From: Bacteroidia bacterium
Lineage (GTDB): Bacteria; Bacteroidota; Bacteroidia; Bacteroidales; UBA12481
Direction of reading: 5' to 3'
NCBI GenBank assembly: GCA_026391235.1
Contig: JAPLDV010000541.1
Coordinates: 1-13,193 of the forward strand
DNA: 13,193 nt
Below, piece after piece: positions 5,789 to 12,366 of the stretch. The notes under the pieces were generated by a model. The model was not told where the DNA came from and ran no database searches. It saw only the letters and a list, made by a program, of their open reading frames with translations. Positions within the stretch are counted from its first letter, which is position 1. Every line of letters starts with the position of its first letter. The translations under genes were made by a program, and so were the position numbers.

Positions 5789-8080
5789 TTATCCGATGGG
5801 CAGATGCGGCCACACGAGAGGTGGCGCATTGAGCCATTCTGCGACCCATGCCGGATCCGTAAGGGAGGACCCGCGTGTCCTCCCGTCTTCTATTTCGCCG
5901 GTTTTCTCCCAAATTGCCAGCCGGATTTCATGAATTCCCATATCCATATATTTGTGTGTTCTGCCGTTGTTCAGATCATAGCCCTGCTCATGGCAATAAG
6001 CTGCACTCCGGAGGACAGACAGCCGCACTGTGTGACCGTCGAAGTCGAAACCGTGCAGGCCGGTGTGGGCGATGTGAAGGCCATGGGTGTCAGGTATCGG
6101 GTGTCGGGTATCGGTTTGTTCGAGGGTTAGCCAGGTTCCGTGGACATGTTCCTGGCTGTCGGGCGCAAATTCCTGCGAGCCGCCTGGAATCTGGGCCATG
6201 AGCCGCGGATTTTCCATCCCGGCGGGGATGGCCAGCTTCAGCCGTTTTTGCTCTTCGTTCCATTGAATACGGATTTTGTATTCTGTAACGGGCCATTCAG
6301 CATAACAAATGCGATGAATGATTATTTTGCTATGATGAAAGCTCAAAACAAATTCATGAATTGTTCGAATGGGTCCGTTTTCAATGATTTGCTCCTCATG
6401 TTCCGTTTCGAACGTGCCAATAACCTCGCGCCAGGCCCACTGGTTGGTGCCCCAGGAGTCGGCGGTGTCGGGGAGAACGAGGAAACTGACCTCCCCCTGC
6501 CCCCTCCTTAGGAAGGAGGGGGTAAGAGGGCTCGGAGCATTATCGAGGGGTCCCTGCCTTCGCGGGGATGACAGCTGCTCTTGGTTTACCCCCTCCTTCC
6601 TAAGGAGGGGGCAGGGGGAGGTACTTTCGGGCCTGAGATACAGATGGTGCACTCCGTACCCCATATCTTTCGCCAGAAAGCTGATTTTCCTCCGCCAGCG
6701 GTGAAACGGCAGACGTGCCTCAGGCTGCTCCTCCTGGCAGGGAATCTCATTGCCATCACGATCATATAATTTCAGCAACCATTCGCCTTCCCAAAGAGGC
6801 CTGTAATCGCTCATGCATTCAAACTCCACCGGGAAAGTGGACAACCCGGGATTTGAATTGAATACCGTTAACGGAATATGAGCTTTGATCGCTTCTGCAG
6901 ATTGATTGATAGCCGTTATCGAGCCCATATTCAATCTGCGGATATTCTCCATGGCCCGGCCATATAAATCAAGTGCATCCTGCTCCGCGGGCTCGGTACA
7001 CGATCCGGGGAGGATGTCATGAAAGTCGTTGAAGAGGATATCGCGCCAGATGTCCTCCATGGCAACGGGAAAAGTACCCACCCCCTGGCCCCCTCCCTGA
7101 AGCAGGGAGGGGGTAGTAGCACAGGCATTCCCTCGGAGCGTAGCCCCTCCCTTGGCTAAGGGAGGGGGCCAGGGGGTGGGTACCTCTGCGATCAGCCGCT
7201 CCGCCTGCACCGCAGCTGCACTCGCCTCAACAGCTCTCCGTTTGATGCGGGCAAGTGAGGTGTAACAGCCGGTGAATACCCGCTGGAGACTACCTTCAAA
7301 TACCGGCAATCCGGAAGTCCATGGTTTAATGGCTTCGTAAAAGCGATCGGTGGTACTATGCATGAACTCAACCCGTTGTTCGTTGGCAGTAAACTCCCTC
7401 ATCCGGTCGAGGTCGATGCGGGTGGCCCCGCCGCCATGATCACCGAGCCCCCAGAACAGGGCAACATCGCGATTCAGTTCCAGGGCCAGATTGGTGGCTT
7501 CTGTCAGCCTCTGAGTGATATTCTTCCGCTCGGTATGATAGAGACCGATCTCTATCCGATAAGCAGGTATCGTGCAATCATCCAGTCCCTTCCATTGATA
7601 CAGGCTGCCGGGTAAATCCAGGAACTCCTGTTCAGGCCGCTGGTGGATGTATAATTCATAGCCAAAATCCCGGAGCAGTTTGGGTAGTCCCGCCGGGTGG
7701 CCAAATGAATCGAAATTGTAGGCTACCCTGGGCTCAACGCCGAATTCCGTTCTGAAATAATCGCGGCCAAAGCTGATATGACGCACGAGGTTCTCATAAG
7801 GAGGAAGGTTGATATCGGGCTGCAGGTACCATCCCCCGGCAATGAACCACCGGTTCTTTTCAACCAGTTCCCTGATTTCGTTGAATAATCCATTATCATA
7901 TTTCTGAACCCACTGATAAAGAATGGCTTCATTGTGATTGAATACCAGTTCCGGATATTCATGTATGATTTCAACTGCGTTCCGGAATGTGGCGATAGCT
8001 TCAGAGCAGCCTTCCGTCCAGCGCCACTGCCAAACCGGGTCGAGATGTGCGTTGCAGATGAGGTGGACCCTATTTTTCAT
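5789..8080 (-). CDS. GH38 alpha-mannosidase with several in-frame repeat insertions
   Basis: A 763-residue cytoplasmic (no signal peptide) retaining alpha-mannosidase. Expected zinc/catalytic residues are all present: NAHLDPVW gives His12 and Asp14, NFDSFGHPAG gives the nucleophile Asp124, and FNDFHDILPGS gives His354. The GH38 C-terminal region is seen in WGTNQWAW, ENGPIRTIHEF and GRTHKYMDMGIHEIRLAIW. Four stretches look foreign: about residues 299-337 (PTPWPPPLAKGG..., PSLLQGGGQG), 486-532 (CPLLRKEG, SSPRRQGP, SFLRRGQG), 656-666 (DTRHPIPDTH) and 731-741 (DGRTRGSS). Each coincides with a DNA repeat listed separately. The protein stops soon after LNAPPLV, where relatives usually carry roughly 70-100 more residues, so the C-terminus is probably truncated. 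Start chosen is ATG 8080 (MKNRVHLICNAHLDP), overlapping the symporter by 11 nt; an in-frame ATG at 8122 would add 14 unlikely residues. Fold is clear; activity of this altered copy is uncertain. Confidence 0.9.
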   Translation of the reverse strand: MKNRVHLICNAHLDPVWQWRWTEGCSEAIATFRNAVEIIHEYPELVFNHNEAILYQWVQKYDNGLFNEIRELVEKNRWFIAGGWYLQPDINLPPYENLVRHISFGRDYFRTEFGVEPRVAYNFDSFGHPAGLPKLLRDFGYELYIHQRPEQEFLDLPGSLYQWKGLDDCTIPAYRIEIGLYHTERKNITQRLTEATNLALELNRDVALFWGLGDHGGGATRIDLDRMREFTANEQRVEFMHSTTDRFYEAIKPWTSGLPVFEGSLQRVFTGCYTSLARIKRRAVEASAAAVQAERLIAEVPTPWPPPLAKGGATLRGNACATTPSLLQGGGQGVGTFPVAMEDIWRDILFNDFHDILPGSCTEPAEQDALDLYGRAMENIRRLNMGSITAINQSAEAIKAHIPLTVFNSNPGLSTFPVEFECMSDYRPLWEGEWLLKLYDRDGNEIPCQEEQPEARLPFHRWRRKISFLAKDMGYGVHHLYLRPESTSPCPLLRKEGVNQEQLSSPRRQGPLDNAPSPLTPSFLRRGQGEVSFLVLPDTADSWGTNQWAWREVIGTFETEHEEQIIENGPIRTIHEFVLSFHHSKIIIHRICYAEWPVTEYKIRIQWNEEQKRLKLAIPAGMENPRLMAQIPGGSQEFAPDSQEHVHGTWLTLEQTDTRHPIPDTHGLHIAHTGLHGFDFDGHTVRLSVLRSAAYCHEQGYDLNNGRTHKYMDMGIHEIRLAIWEKTGEIEDGRTRGSSLTDPAWVAEWLNAPPLVWPHLPIG
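5863..5884. repeat. small palindrome inside the GH38 3' end
   Basis: GGGAGGAC and GTCCTCCC form a perfect 8-bp stem around a 6-base loop (CCGCGT). It is translated as part of DGRTRGSSLTD, between the family-like IHEIRLAIW and LNAPPLV segments, so it looks inserted. Confidence 0.6.
6087..6114. repeat. four-copy heptamer repeat inside GH38
   Basis: Units GTGTCAG, GTATCGG, GTGTCGG, GTATCGG run head to tail. They belong to the same family as the intergenic array at 2836-2905 (GTATCGG is a cyclic permutation of TCGGGTA). Translated on the minus strand they give the proline-rich DTRHPIPDTH between LTLEQT and GLHIAH. Confidence 0.8.
6489..6622. repeat. large nested inverted repeat inside GH38 (element B)
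   Basis: Two perfect 37-nt arms, 6489-6525 and 6586-6622, are exact reverse complements. They begin ACCTCCCCCTGC on the left and end GCAGGGGGAGGT on the right. Each arm is itself a hairpin (CCCCCTCCTT / AAGGAGGGGG with a 3-base loop). The 60-nt centre carries a copy of a third repeat (6546-6573). The whole 134-nt element is read through in the GH38 frame, giving CPLLRKEG and SFLRRGQG from the two arms. Arm sequence resembles element A at 7074-7183, including an AAAGTACC/GGTACTTT edge, so A and B are one family. Confidence 0.9.
6546..6573. repeat. repeat unit C nested in element B
   Basis: The 28 bases starting AGGGGTCCC and ending GGGGATGACA match 26 of 28 positions of the intergenic copy at 10001-10028. 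On the minus strand the unit is translated as SSPRRQGP. Its place in the middle of element B suggests one repeat has landed inside another. Confidence 0.85.
7074..7183. repeat. large nested inverted repeat inside GH38 (element A)
   Basis: Perfect 25-nt terminal arms (7074-7098 and 7159-7183), starting GTACCCACCCCCTGG and ending CCAGGGGGTGGGTAC. Inner hairpins are nested in each half: CCCCCTCCCT/AGGGAGGGGG around GAAGC at 7089-7113, and CCCCTCCCTT/AAGGGAGGGG at 7144-7167 with a short loop. It is read in frame in GH38 as PTPWPPPLAKGG through PSLLQGGGQGVG, ending 17 residues before the zinc-binding His354. Confidence 0.9.
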
Positions 8081-9830
8081 CTTTGGAAGGGAGATGTTTA
8101 TACCACGTAAAATAGAGAACAACCATCACGACCGCCATGATTGCTGCTACCGTCCAGAACTGAGGCCACTTCCGGAGAAACAGGTAAAACGGGAGCAGGG
8201 CCACCACAAACTGGAACACCGGGGCAATCAGTCCGTTGATGGCATCCCACATCGGTTCCCGGTTGTTGGCTTCCATCAGTCCCTGGGCAACCGCTTCTTT
8301 TCGGATCGGCCCCCAGAATCCGAAGGGTTTAACCTTGCTGTAGAATTTTACGAGTACTTGTTTATCGGTTGGCTTGAAAATAAATCCGATGGCAATGGTT
8401 ATGACAAGACTTGCCAGGGTATTAATGCCCAGAGAGTTGGTTCCTGATATCGAACCGAAAAGGATTTTTTGCAGGGCAATGAAGGCAGCGGTGGCGACCA
8501 TGCTCCATACAAAGGCCTTCCCGCTGAACCGCCACCAGTGCCAGCGCATGGTGGCAGGAACGAGAATCATGGTCACCACCACGAAAATCATGGTTTCCCA
8601 GGCGGAGATTACATTTTGCACGGACAGGCTGAAGGCAAATCCCAGTATAAGGGCAAATATCGAGGCTAACTGACCCATCCTGACAACCTTCTTCTCCGGA
8701 AGATTTTTGAAAAAATAACGTTTGAGAAAGTCATTGGTCACGACGTTTGCCGTGACGTTGATCATGGCATTCAGCGTTGACATCAGAGCGGCCAGCATAA
8801 TCGCGAGGAAGAGGCCGCTCACCCCGGCTGGCAGCCTGGAAATCACCAGTGGTAAAATTTTTTCACTGTCGATGGTTGTCGCTGTGCCTAAAAAGGAAAT
8901 CCCGATCAGCAGGATAGCAATGGCGATGATCCATCGCAGCATGAACATGGCGGTCCATAAGCCACCGGCCATTGCGGCATCACGGGGAGTGCGGGTGGTG
9001 AGGAAGAACTGGAAATCCCACACGTTGGGCCCGGCTAACACCCTGAATACCATCCAGCCGAACCCGATGATCATCAGCGGACCAAAGAGGTTGAAATGCT
9101 GGTAAGCCGCCGGGGCGCTCTCCGCATATCCCGGCCAGAGGTGCCAGTTCAGGGCCAGGGAGCTCCATCCCTCCGGCTTTGAAGCAGCCACATCAGAACC
9201 GATACCGCCGGTAAATATCATCACAATCATGATGATGGCCCCGATTGTAATCAAAGTCGTTTGCAGGATATCCGTGATGACAACCCCGTAAAATCCGCCG
9301 AGCGTTACGTAAATTCCAACCACGCCAAAAACGATCAGCGTGGACTGCCAGCGGGTAAGCGGGAATATGTCTTCGGCAAATTTTCCAATCCCGACAGCCA
9401 TGTAAACCAGGTTGAATATCATCAGGACCAGCAGGAAGATCGCCGATGCCAGCCGGGCCATTTCAGCATCACGGTCCTTTCCGAACCGGGTTTCGTTCCA
9501 TTCGGCAAACGACATAACGCCCGACCGCCGGATCCACTTGGCCTGAAAAGCCATATAGCCGGCCATGATGAACCAGCCCCAAAAAATATTGGTCATCCAT
9601 ACGGTTTTCAATCCGAGATAAAACAGTGCCCCAACCAGGGCCATTGTACCTGTTATATCAATATAGCTCGAGCACCCTGCGATTCCCAGCACCCACCAGG
9701 GCAGATTCCGCCCGGCCAGGAAATAGTTCTCAACCCCGGAGGAGGCTTTCTTGCGGATGATAAATCCCACCATTGCCACCATCACCAGGTAAACAGCTAC
9801 AATTGTCAGGTCAATCCAGTTGAGTTTCAT
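8070..9830 (-). CDS. SSS-family sodium:solute symporter
   Basis: A 586-residue inner-membrane protein with about 13-14 hydrophobic helices, of the solute:sodium symporter (SGLT/PanF) family. Helix 1 starts at WIDLTIVAVYLVMVAMVGF. Conserved features are NYFLAGRNLPWW (36-46), the broken helix around SSYIDITGTMALVG (54-67), GGFYGVVITDILQ (178-190) and LAALMSTLNAMIN (346-358), where Ser351/Thr352 match the family's Na2-site residues of helix 8. A cytoplasmic segment KPFGFWGPIRKEA (501-513) is common in Bacteroidota members found next to glycoside hydrolases. Substrate cannot be read, but the downstream GH38 and GH78 genes suggest a mannose- or rhamnose-containing sugar or glycoside. Start chosen is ATG 9830 (MKLNWIDLT); the frame extends to an ATG at 9884, adding 18 non-hydrophobic residues that look untranslated. 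Confidence 0.92.
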   Translation of the reverse strand: MKLNWIDLTIVAVYLVMVAMVGFIIRKKASSGVENYFLAGRNLPWWVLGIAGCSSYIDITGTMALVGALFYLGLKTVWMTNIFWGWFIMAGYMAFQAKWIRRSGVMSFAEWNETRFGKDRDAEMARLASAIFLLVLMIFNLVYMAVGIGKFAEDIFPLTRWQSTLIVFGVVGIYVTLGGFYGVVITDILQTTLITIGAIIMIVMIFTGGIGSDVAASKPEGWSSLALNWHLWPGYAESAPAAYQHFNLFGPLMIIGFGWMVFRVLAGPNVWDFQFFLTTRTPRDAAMAGGLWTAMFMLRWIIAIAILLIGISFLGTATTIDSEKILPLVISRLPAGVSGLFLAIMLAALMSTLNAMINVTANVVTNDFLKRYFFKNLPEKKVVRMGQLASIFALILGFAFSLSVQNVISAWETMIFVVVTMILVPATMRWHWWRFSGKAFVWSMVATAAFIALQKILFGSISGTNSLGINTLASLVITIAIGFIFKPTDKQVLVKFYSKVKPFGFWGPIRKEAVAQGLMEANNREPMWDAINGLIAPVFQFVVALLPFYLFLRKWPQFWTVAAIMAVVMVVLYFTWYKHLPSKDEK

Positions 9831-9842
9831 GGTTTTTCGGTT

Positions 9843-9881
9843 TTGCCGTGAAATTGGTAAAAAAATCGGCAAGTTCCAATT
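9843..9881. promoter_or_regulatory. interleaved dyads upstream of the symporter
   Basis: Two short inverted repeats interleave 12-51 bases before the symporter ATG: TTGCCG/CGGCAA (9843-9848 and 9867-9872) and AATTGG/CCAATT (9852-9857 and 9876-9881). This could be an operator for the carbohydrate operon. No TAnnTTTG box was found nearby and no regulator gene is in the window. Confidence 0.2.
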
Positions 9882-9916
9882 CAAGGGGTAAGATGAAGAA
9901 TGCCACCTAATGCACT

Positions 9917-10028
9917 TGTCATCCCGGCGAATGCCGGGACCCCGTCCCTGACCACGGTATTCTGCCGGTGTTTCACCACCTTTGCCCCGGAGCAGCGTGA
10001 AGGGGTCCCCGCGTTCGCGGGGATGACA
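9917..10028. repeat. intergenic inverted-repeat element C (MITE/REP-like)
   Basis: A 112-nt element bounded by imperfect inverted repeats of about 27 nt. The left arm starts TGTCATCCCGGCGAA and the right arm ends TTCGCGGGGATGACA; each arm is itself a GC-rich hairpin. The unrelated centre (about 57 nt) holds no reading frame of note. It lies between the divergent symporter and nucleotidyltransferase genes, with no transposase. The right arm matches the unit inside the GH38 gene at 6546-6573. Confidence 0.85.
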
Positions 10029-10080
10029 GAAAAGTGAGCCTGGGGTGAGATCCCGCTGAGGGTTTTTCGGTAAAAAACAC

Positions 10081-10088
10081 TATCTTTC
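10081..10088 (+). promoter_or_regulatory. weak -7 box for the MNT-HEPN operon
   Basis: TATCTTTC matches seven of eight positions of TAnnTTTG and lies 17 bases before the nucleotidyltransferase ATG in an AT-rich stretch. A proper -33 element is not evident (GGTTTTTCGG at 10061-10070 is too close). Confidence 0.25.
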
Positions 10089-10105
10089 AGTCAAAATTAG
10101 AAAAT

Positions 10106-10435
10106 ATGCTGACCGAATCAATTAAGAGCGAGATTATTGAAAATTTGCGTTCTATCGACCCTGTAAAGGTAATCTTATTCGGAAGTTACGCTTATGGAAC
10201 ACCAAATCAGGATAGCGACATTGATCTTTATATTGTGACAAAAGAAAATTTCATTCCAATTGATTTTGATGAAAACCTGCGGATCAAAATGAAAGTTTAC
10301 AAGGCTTTGGATAATTTCAGGAAAAAATACGCTTCCGATATTATGGTTCATACTTTACCCGTTCATCAAAAATTTATTGAAATGGGCAGTTCCTTTTCCA
10401 GGGAGATCATGCAAAAGGGAATTTCATTAATTTGA
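10106..10435 (+). CDS. MNT-type minimal nucleotidyltransferase (probable antitoxin)
   Basis: A 109-residue protein with the complete nucleotidyltransferase active site: GSYAYG (26-31), then QDSDIDLYIV with metal-binding Asp38 and Asp40, and a third acidic residue Asp78 in YASDIMVH. Such small MNT proteins pair with HEPN proteins; in studied pairs the MNT protein neutralises the HEPN toxin by adding AMP to it. The HEPN gene follows after 7 nt, which supports that role here. ATG 10106 has no Shine-Dalgarno sequence and is the first Met before the domain. The gene is visibly more AT-rich than the neighbouring symporter and sits just downstream of a mobile-looking repeat, suggesting it was acquired. 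The cellular target is inferred from the family, not seen. Confidence 0.85.
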   Translation: MLTESIKSEIIENLRSIDPVKVILFGSYAYGTPNQDSDIDLYIVTKENFIPIDFDENLRIKMKVYKALDNFRKKYASDIMVHTLPVHQKFIEMGSSFSREIMQKGISLI

Positions 10436-10442
10436 AATAGGA

Positions 10443-10847
10443 ATGAAAGCAATAACCAGGGAATGGCTTGAATCTGCGAACCTAGATTTCGAGAATATCC
10501 GCCATATTATTCATGACGATAGATTAACAGGTCATGTTGCCTTTCATGCTCAGCAGGCGATTGAAAAGTCATTAAAAGCTTCTATTGAAGAGTTTGGGCA
10601 GAAGGTCCCTAGAATTCATTCTATAAGTAAGTTGATTACAATTTGTACCCCATTTATCGATGTCATTCTTGATGAAGAGGTTGTTGTTGCGCTTGATAGC
10701 CTTTATATGGAATCGCGCTATCCAGGAGAATTTGGATTATTACCTGAAGGAAAACCCAGTCTGAAGATGGCCCAAAAGTTTTTTGATTGTGCGCTGGAAG
10801 TTTATGAAAAAGTCTGGCGACAGCTTGAAATCAGAAAACAGTTATAA
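10443..10847 (+). CDS. HEPN-domain protein (probable toxin partner of MNT)
   Basis: A 134-residue alpha-helical HEPN protein. Family features: REWLESANLDFENIRHII (6-23), the conserved HAQQAIEKSLKASIEEFG (35-52), VPRIHSISKL (55-64) and the ESRYPGEF motif (90-97) typical of the HEPN group found with MNT enzymes. Many HEPN toxins are RNases with an Rx4-6H motif. I find none here: Arg20-His24 and Arg27-His31 are spaced x3, and no other Arg/His pair fits. It may therefore act differently, or be only the substrate or scaffold of the MNT enzyme. Tyr93 in the RYP motif is a possible modification site (inference). It is co-transcribed with the upstream MNT gene, and convergent with the M56 sensor gene. 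Confidence 0.82.
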   Translation: MKAITREWLESANLDFENIRHIIHDDRLTGHVAFHAQQAIEKSLKASIEEFGQKVPRIHSISKLITICTPFIDVILDEEVVVALDSLYMESRYPGEFGLLPEGKPSLKMAQKFFDCALEVYEKVWRQLEIRKQL

Positions 10848-10848
10848 C

Positions 10849-10869
10849 GCGGGTATCAAATAACCCCGC
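10849..10869. terminator. weak hairpin between convergent genes
   Basis: GCGGG and CCCGC can pair across an 11-base AT-rich loop in the 40-nt gap between the HEPN stop and the M56 gene stop. There is no following T-tract in either direction, so it is at best a weak terminator. Confidence 0.2.
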
Positions 10870-10887
10870 CCCCCTTAACTCCTAAAA

Positions 10888-12366
10888 CTATTTAGCTGGC
10901 AGAACTCCTTCTTTTTTTATTTCAAGAAGGTTAACTATTATTTTTTTGGCAAGTGATTCCAGATTTTCATTAGTGGAATAGGCTCTTGCATCATCATCAT
11001 TGGTAATATAGCCGAAGGAGTAATGAATGGATGGGCATTTGCAATTGGAGAGGACAACCAGATTGGCAGTTGTGAATGGTTCATTGTTTGGTCCATAAAC
11101 CCTTGCTTGTAATTGAGTGCCCATCGTCCTGCAAATTTCACGTGAAACCTCTGCGAACGGATTCCGGCTGGAGTAAACGAATTCGGACCCCCTTATTTTT
11201 GAGCTTTTATTGGCATTCATGTGCAGCGAAATGAACAGGTCGGCATGGGTTTTTTCTGCCAGGTTAAATCGGTCCGCCAAGGTTACAAAATCATCGGTAT
11301 TCCGGGTTAAAATGAAATCGATGCCAGTATGAGGCACTGTTTCAAGATTTTTGGCAAGAGCCAGGTTGAAATCTTTTTCACTCTCGGTGATACTAGGATT
11401 GATGGCACCGGGATCTTTTCCCCCGTGACCGGGATCGATCATCACAATCAGGTTCCTTTCCGTAACACTTGGATTGCCCGAACTGACCGGGTCCTGTATG
11501 AATGACCAGAGAATCAAACAGCCAAGAAGTACCGGAACAATCAGGAAATATTTCCGGATGGATTTTGGATCAGGAGTTTTGGTTGCCATGATGATGCGGT
11601 TTTTAATTGTTGATCCCTTGAAATGATTGACGAGATTCTGATATCGGGATAGAACGAATTCAGACTGCAACGATGTTGCATAGGATTCAAATTCAACACC
11701 ATCATTTAGTACGGCCCGATCGGCCAGGTATTCATGCGTTTCCTTCACGGCTTTTTTATATAAAATAAGAATGGGGTTGAACCAGAGAATCGTGTGAATC
11801 AGCTCAGCCAAAATCAGATCCAATGTATGCCACTGCCTCACATGAGCTGATTCGTGCCTGTAAACCAGGCTATTCCCGGCCAACTCATATTCTGTCCGGC
11901 TTAAAAAGGTATTTCTGAAAAATGAAAAGGCCGGTACGTCATCCCTGACAATTATCTGACGGCGCCTGTTCCGGTAACGGTCTGATTTTTGACCAAGCCT
12001 GATGATCCTCACAATAACCCATAGATTCCGGATCAGCATCATGCATGCACCGGCAAAATATAACAGCATCCAGTTGAAGATATGCGGCAGTTTACCGGCC
12101 CCTGAATTTCCCGGAGGAATATCAGAAGTAGCATAGGTTTCCAGTGAGGGCGGCTGAACAGGTATACTGAAAATCTGCAAATCCGGTGAAACTCTTTCAA
12201 AAGGAATATTTATAAAAGGTATGCACCAGGAAATAATCAGGATTGCAAGAAGATAAAACCGGTTGGCCATAAACAGGGTTTCACTGCGATACAGGAATTG
12301 GTAAGGCAGGTATAAAATAATCAAGAGGGCACTCACCTGAAGGAGGTAATTTAAAAATTCATTCAT
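10888..12366 (-). CDS. BlaR1/MecR1-type M56 sensor protease fused to an Amidase_3 domain
   Basis: A 492-residue membrane protein. Helices at about 6-24, 36-52 and 97-117 precede a cytoplasmic M56 metalloprotease domain with HESAH (171-175; zinc His171, His175, catalytic Glu172) and KETHEYLAD (208-216; third ligand probably Glu209). A fourth helix (271-290) is followed by an extracytoplasmic domain. In BlaR1 this would be a penicillin-binding sensor. Here residues 305-483 are an N-acetylmuramoyl-L-alanine amidase (Amidase_3): IVMIDPGHGGKDPGA (His314), ESEKDFNLALA (Glu330), LTRNTDDFVTLADRFNLA and DLFISLHMNAN (His382), keeping the zinc ligands. The segment normally reading PavLvE.GFiSN reads CPSIHYSFGYITN, putting Ser450 where the catalytic Glu is expected. 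It overlaps the upstream blaI by 8 nt. Likely role: sense peptidoglycan or its fragments and cleave the BlaI-type repressor. Ligand and loss of amidase activity are inferences. Confidence 0.88.
   Translation of the reverse strand: MNEFLNYLLQVSALLIILYLPYQFLYRSETLFMANRFYLLAILIISWCIPFINIPFERVSPDLQIFSIPVQPPSLETYATSDIPPGNSGAGKLPHIFNWMLLYFAGACMMLIRNLWVIVRIIRLGQKSDRYRNRRRQIIVRDDVPAFSFFRNTFLSRTEYELAGNSLVYRHESAHVRQWHTLDLILAELIHTILWFNPILILYKKAVKETHEYLADRAVLNDGVEFESYATSLQSEFVLSRYQNLVNHFKGSTIKNRIIMATKTPDPKSIRKYFLIVPVLLGCLILWSFIQDPVSSGNPSVTERNLIVMIDPGHGGKDPGAINPSITESEKDFNLALAKNLETVPHTGIDFILTRNTDDFVTLADRFNLAEKTHADLFISLHMNANKSSKIRGSEFVYSSRNPFAEVSREICRTMGTQLQARVYGPNNEPFTTANLVVLSNCKCPSIHYSFGYITNDDDARAYSTNENLESLAKKIIVNLLEIKKEGVLPAK

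Noticed and set aside
6369..6704. Plus-strand open frame crossing element B
   Set aside because: The palindrome reads open in both directions, so this frame also shows CPLLRKEG and SFLRRGQG; the GH38 frame on the minus strand is the real one.
8081..8122. Upstream start for GH38 at 8122
   Set aside because: The added 14 residues lie deep in the symporter gene and do not resemble a signal peptide; family members start just before the NAHLDPVW motif.
9261..9851. Plus-strand open frame of 196 codons opposite the symporter
   Set aside because: Its composition (rich in His, Gln, Pro) reflects the complement of a membrane-protein gene; the minus-strand symporter explains the sequence.
9831..9884. 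Upstream start for the symporter at 9884
   Set aside because: The extra 18 residues are polar, and the first helix begins just after Met at 9830, as usual in this family.
9917..10028. Insertion sequence
   Set aside because: Terminal inverted repeats are present, but the 112-nt element has no transposase and no obvious target duplication; at most a non-autonomous element.
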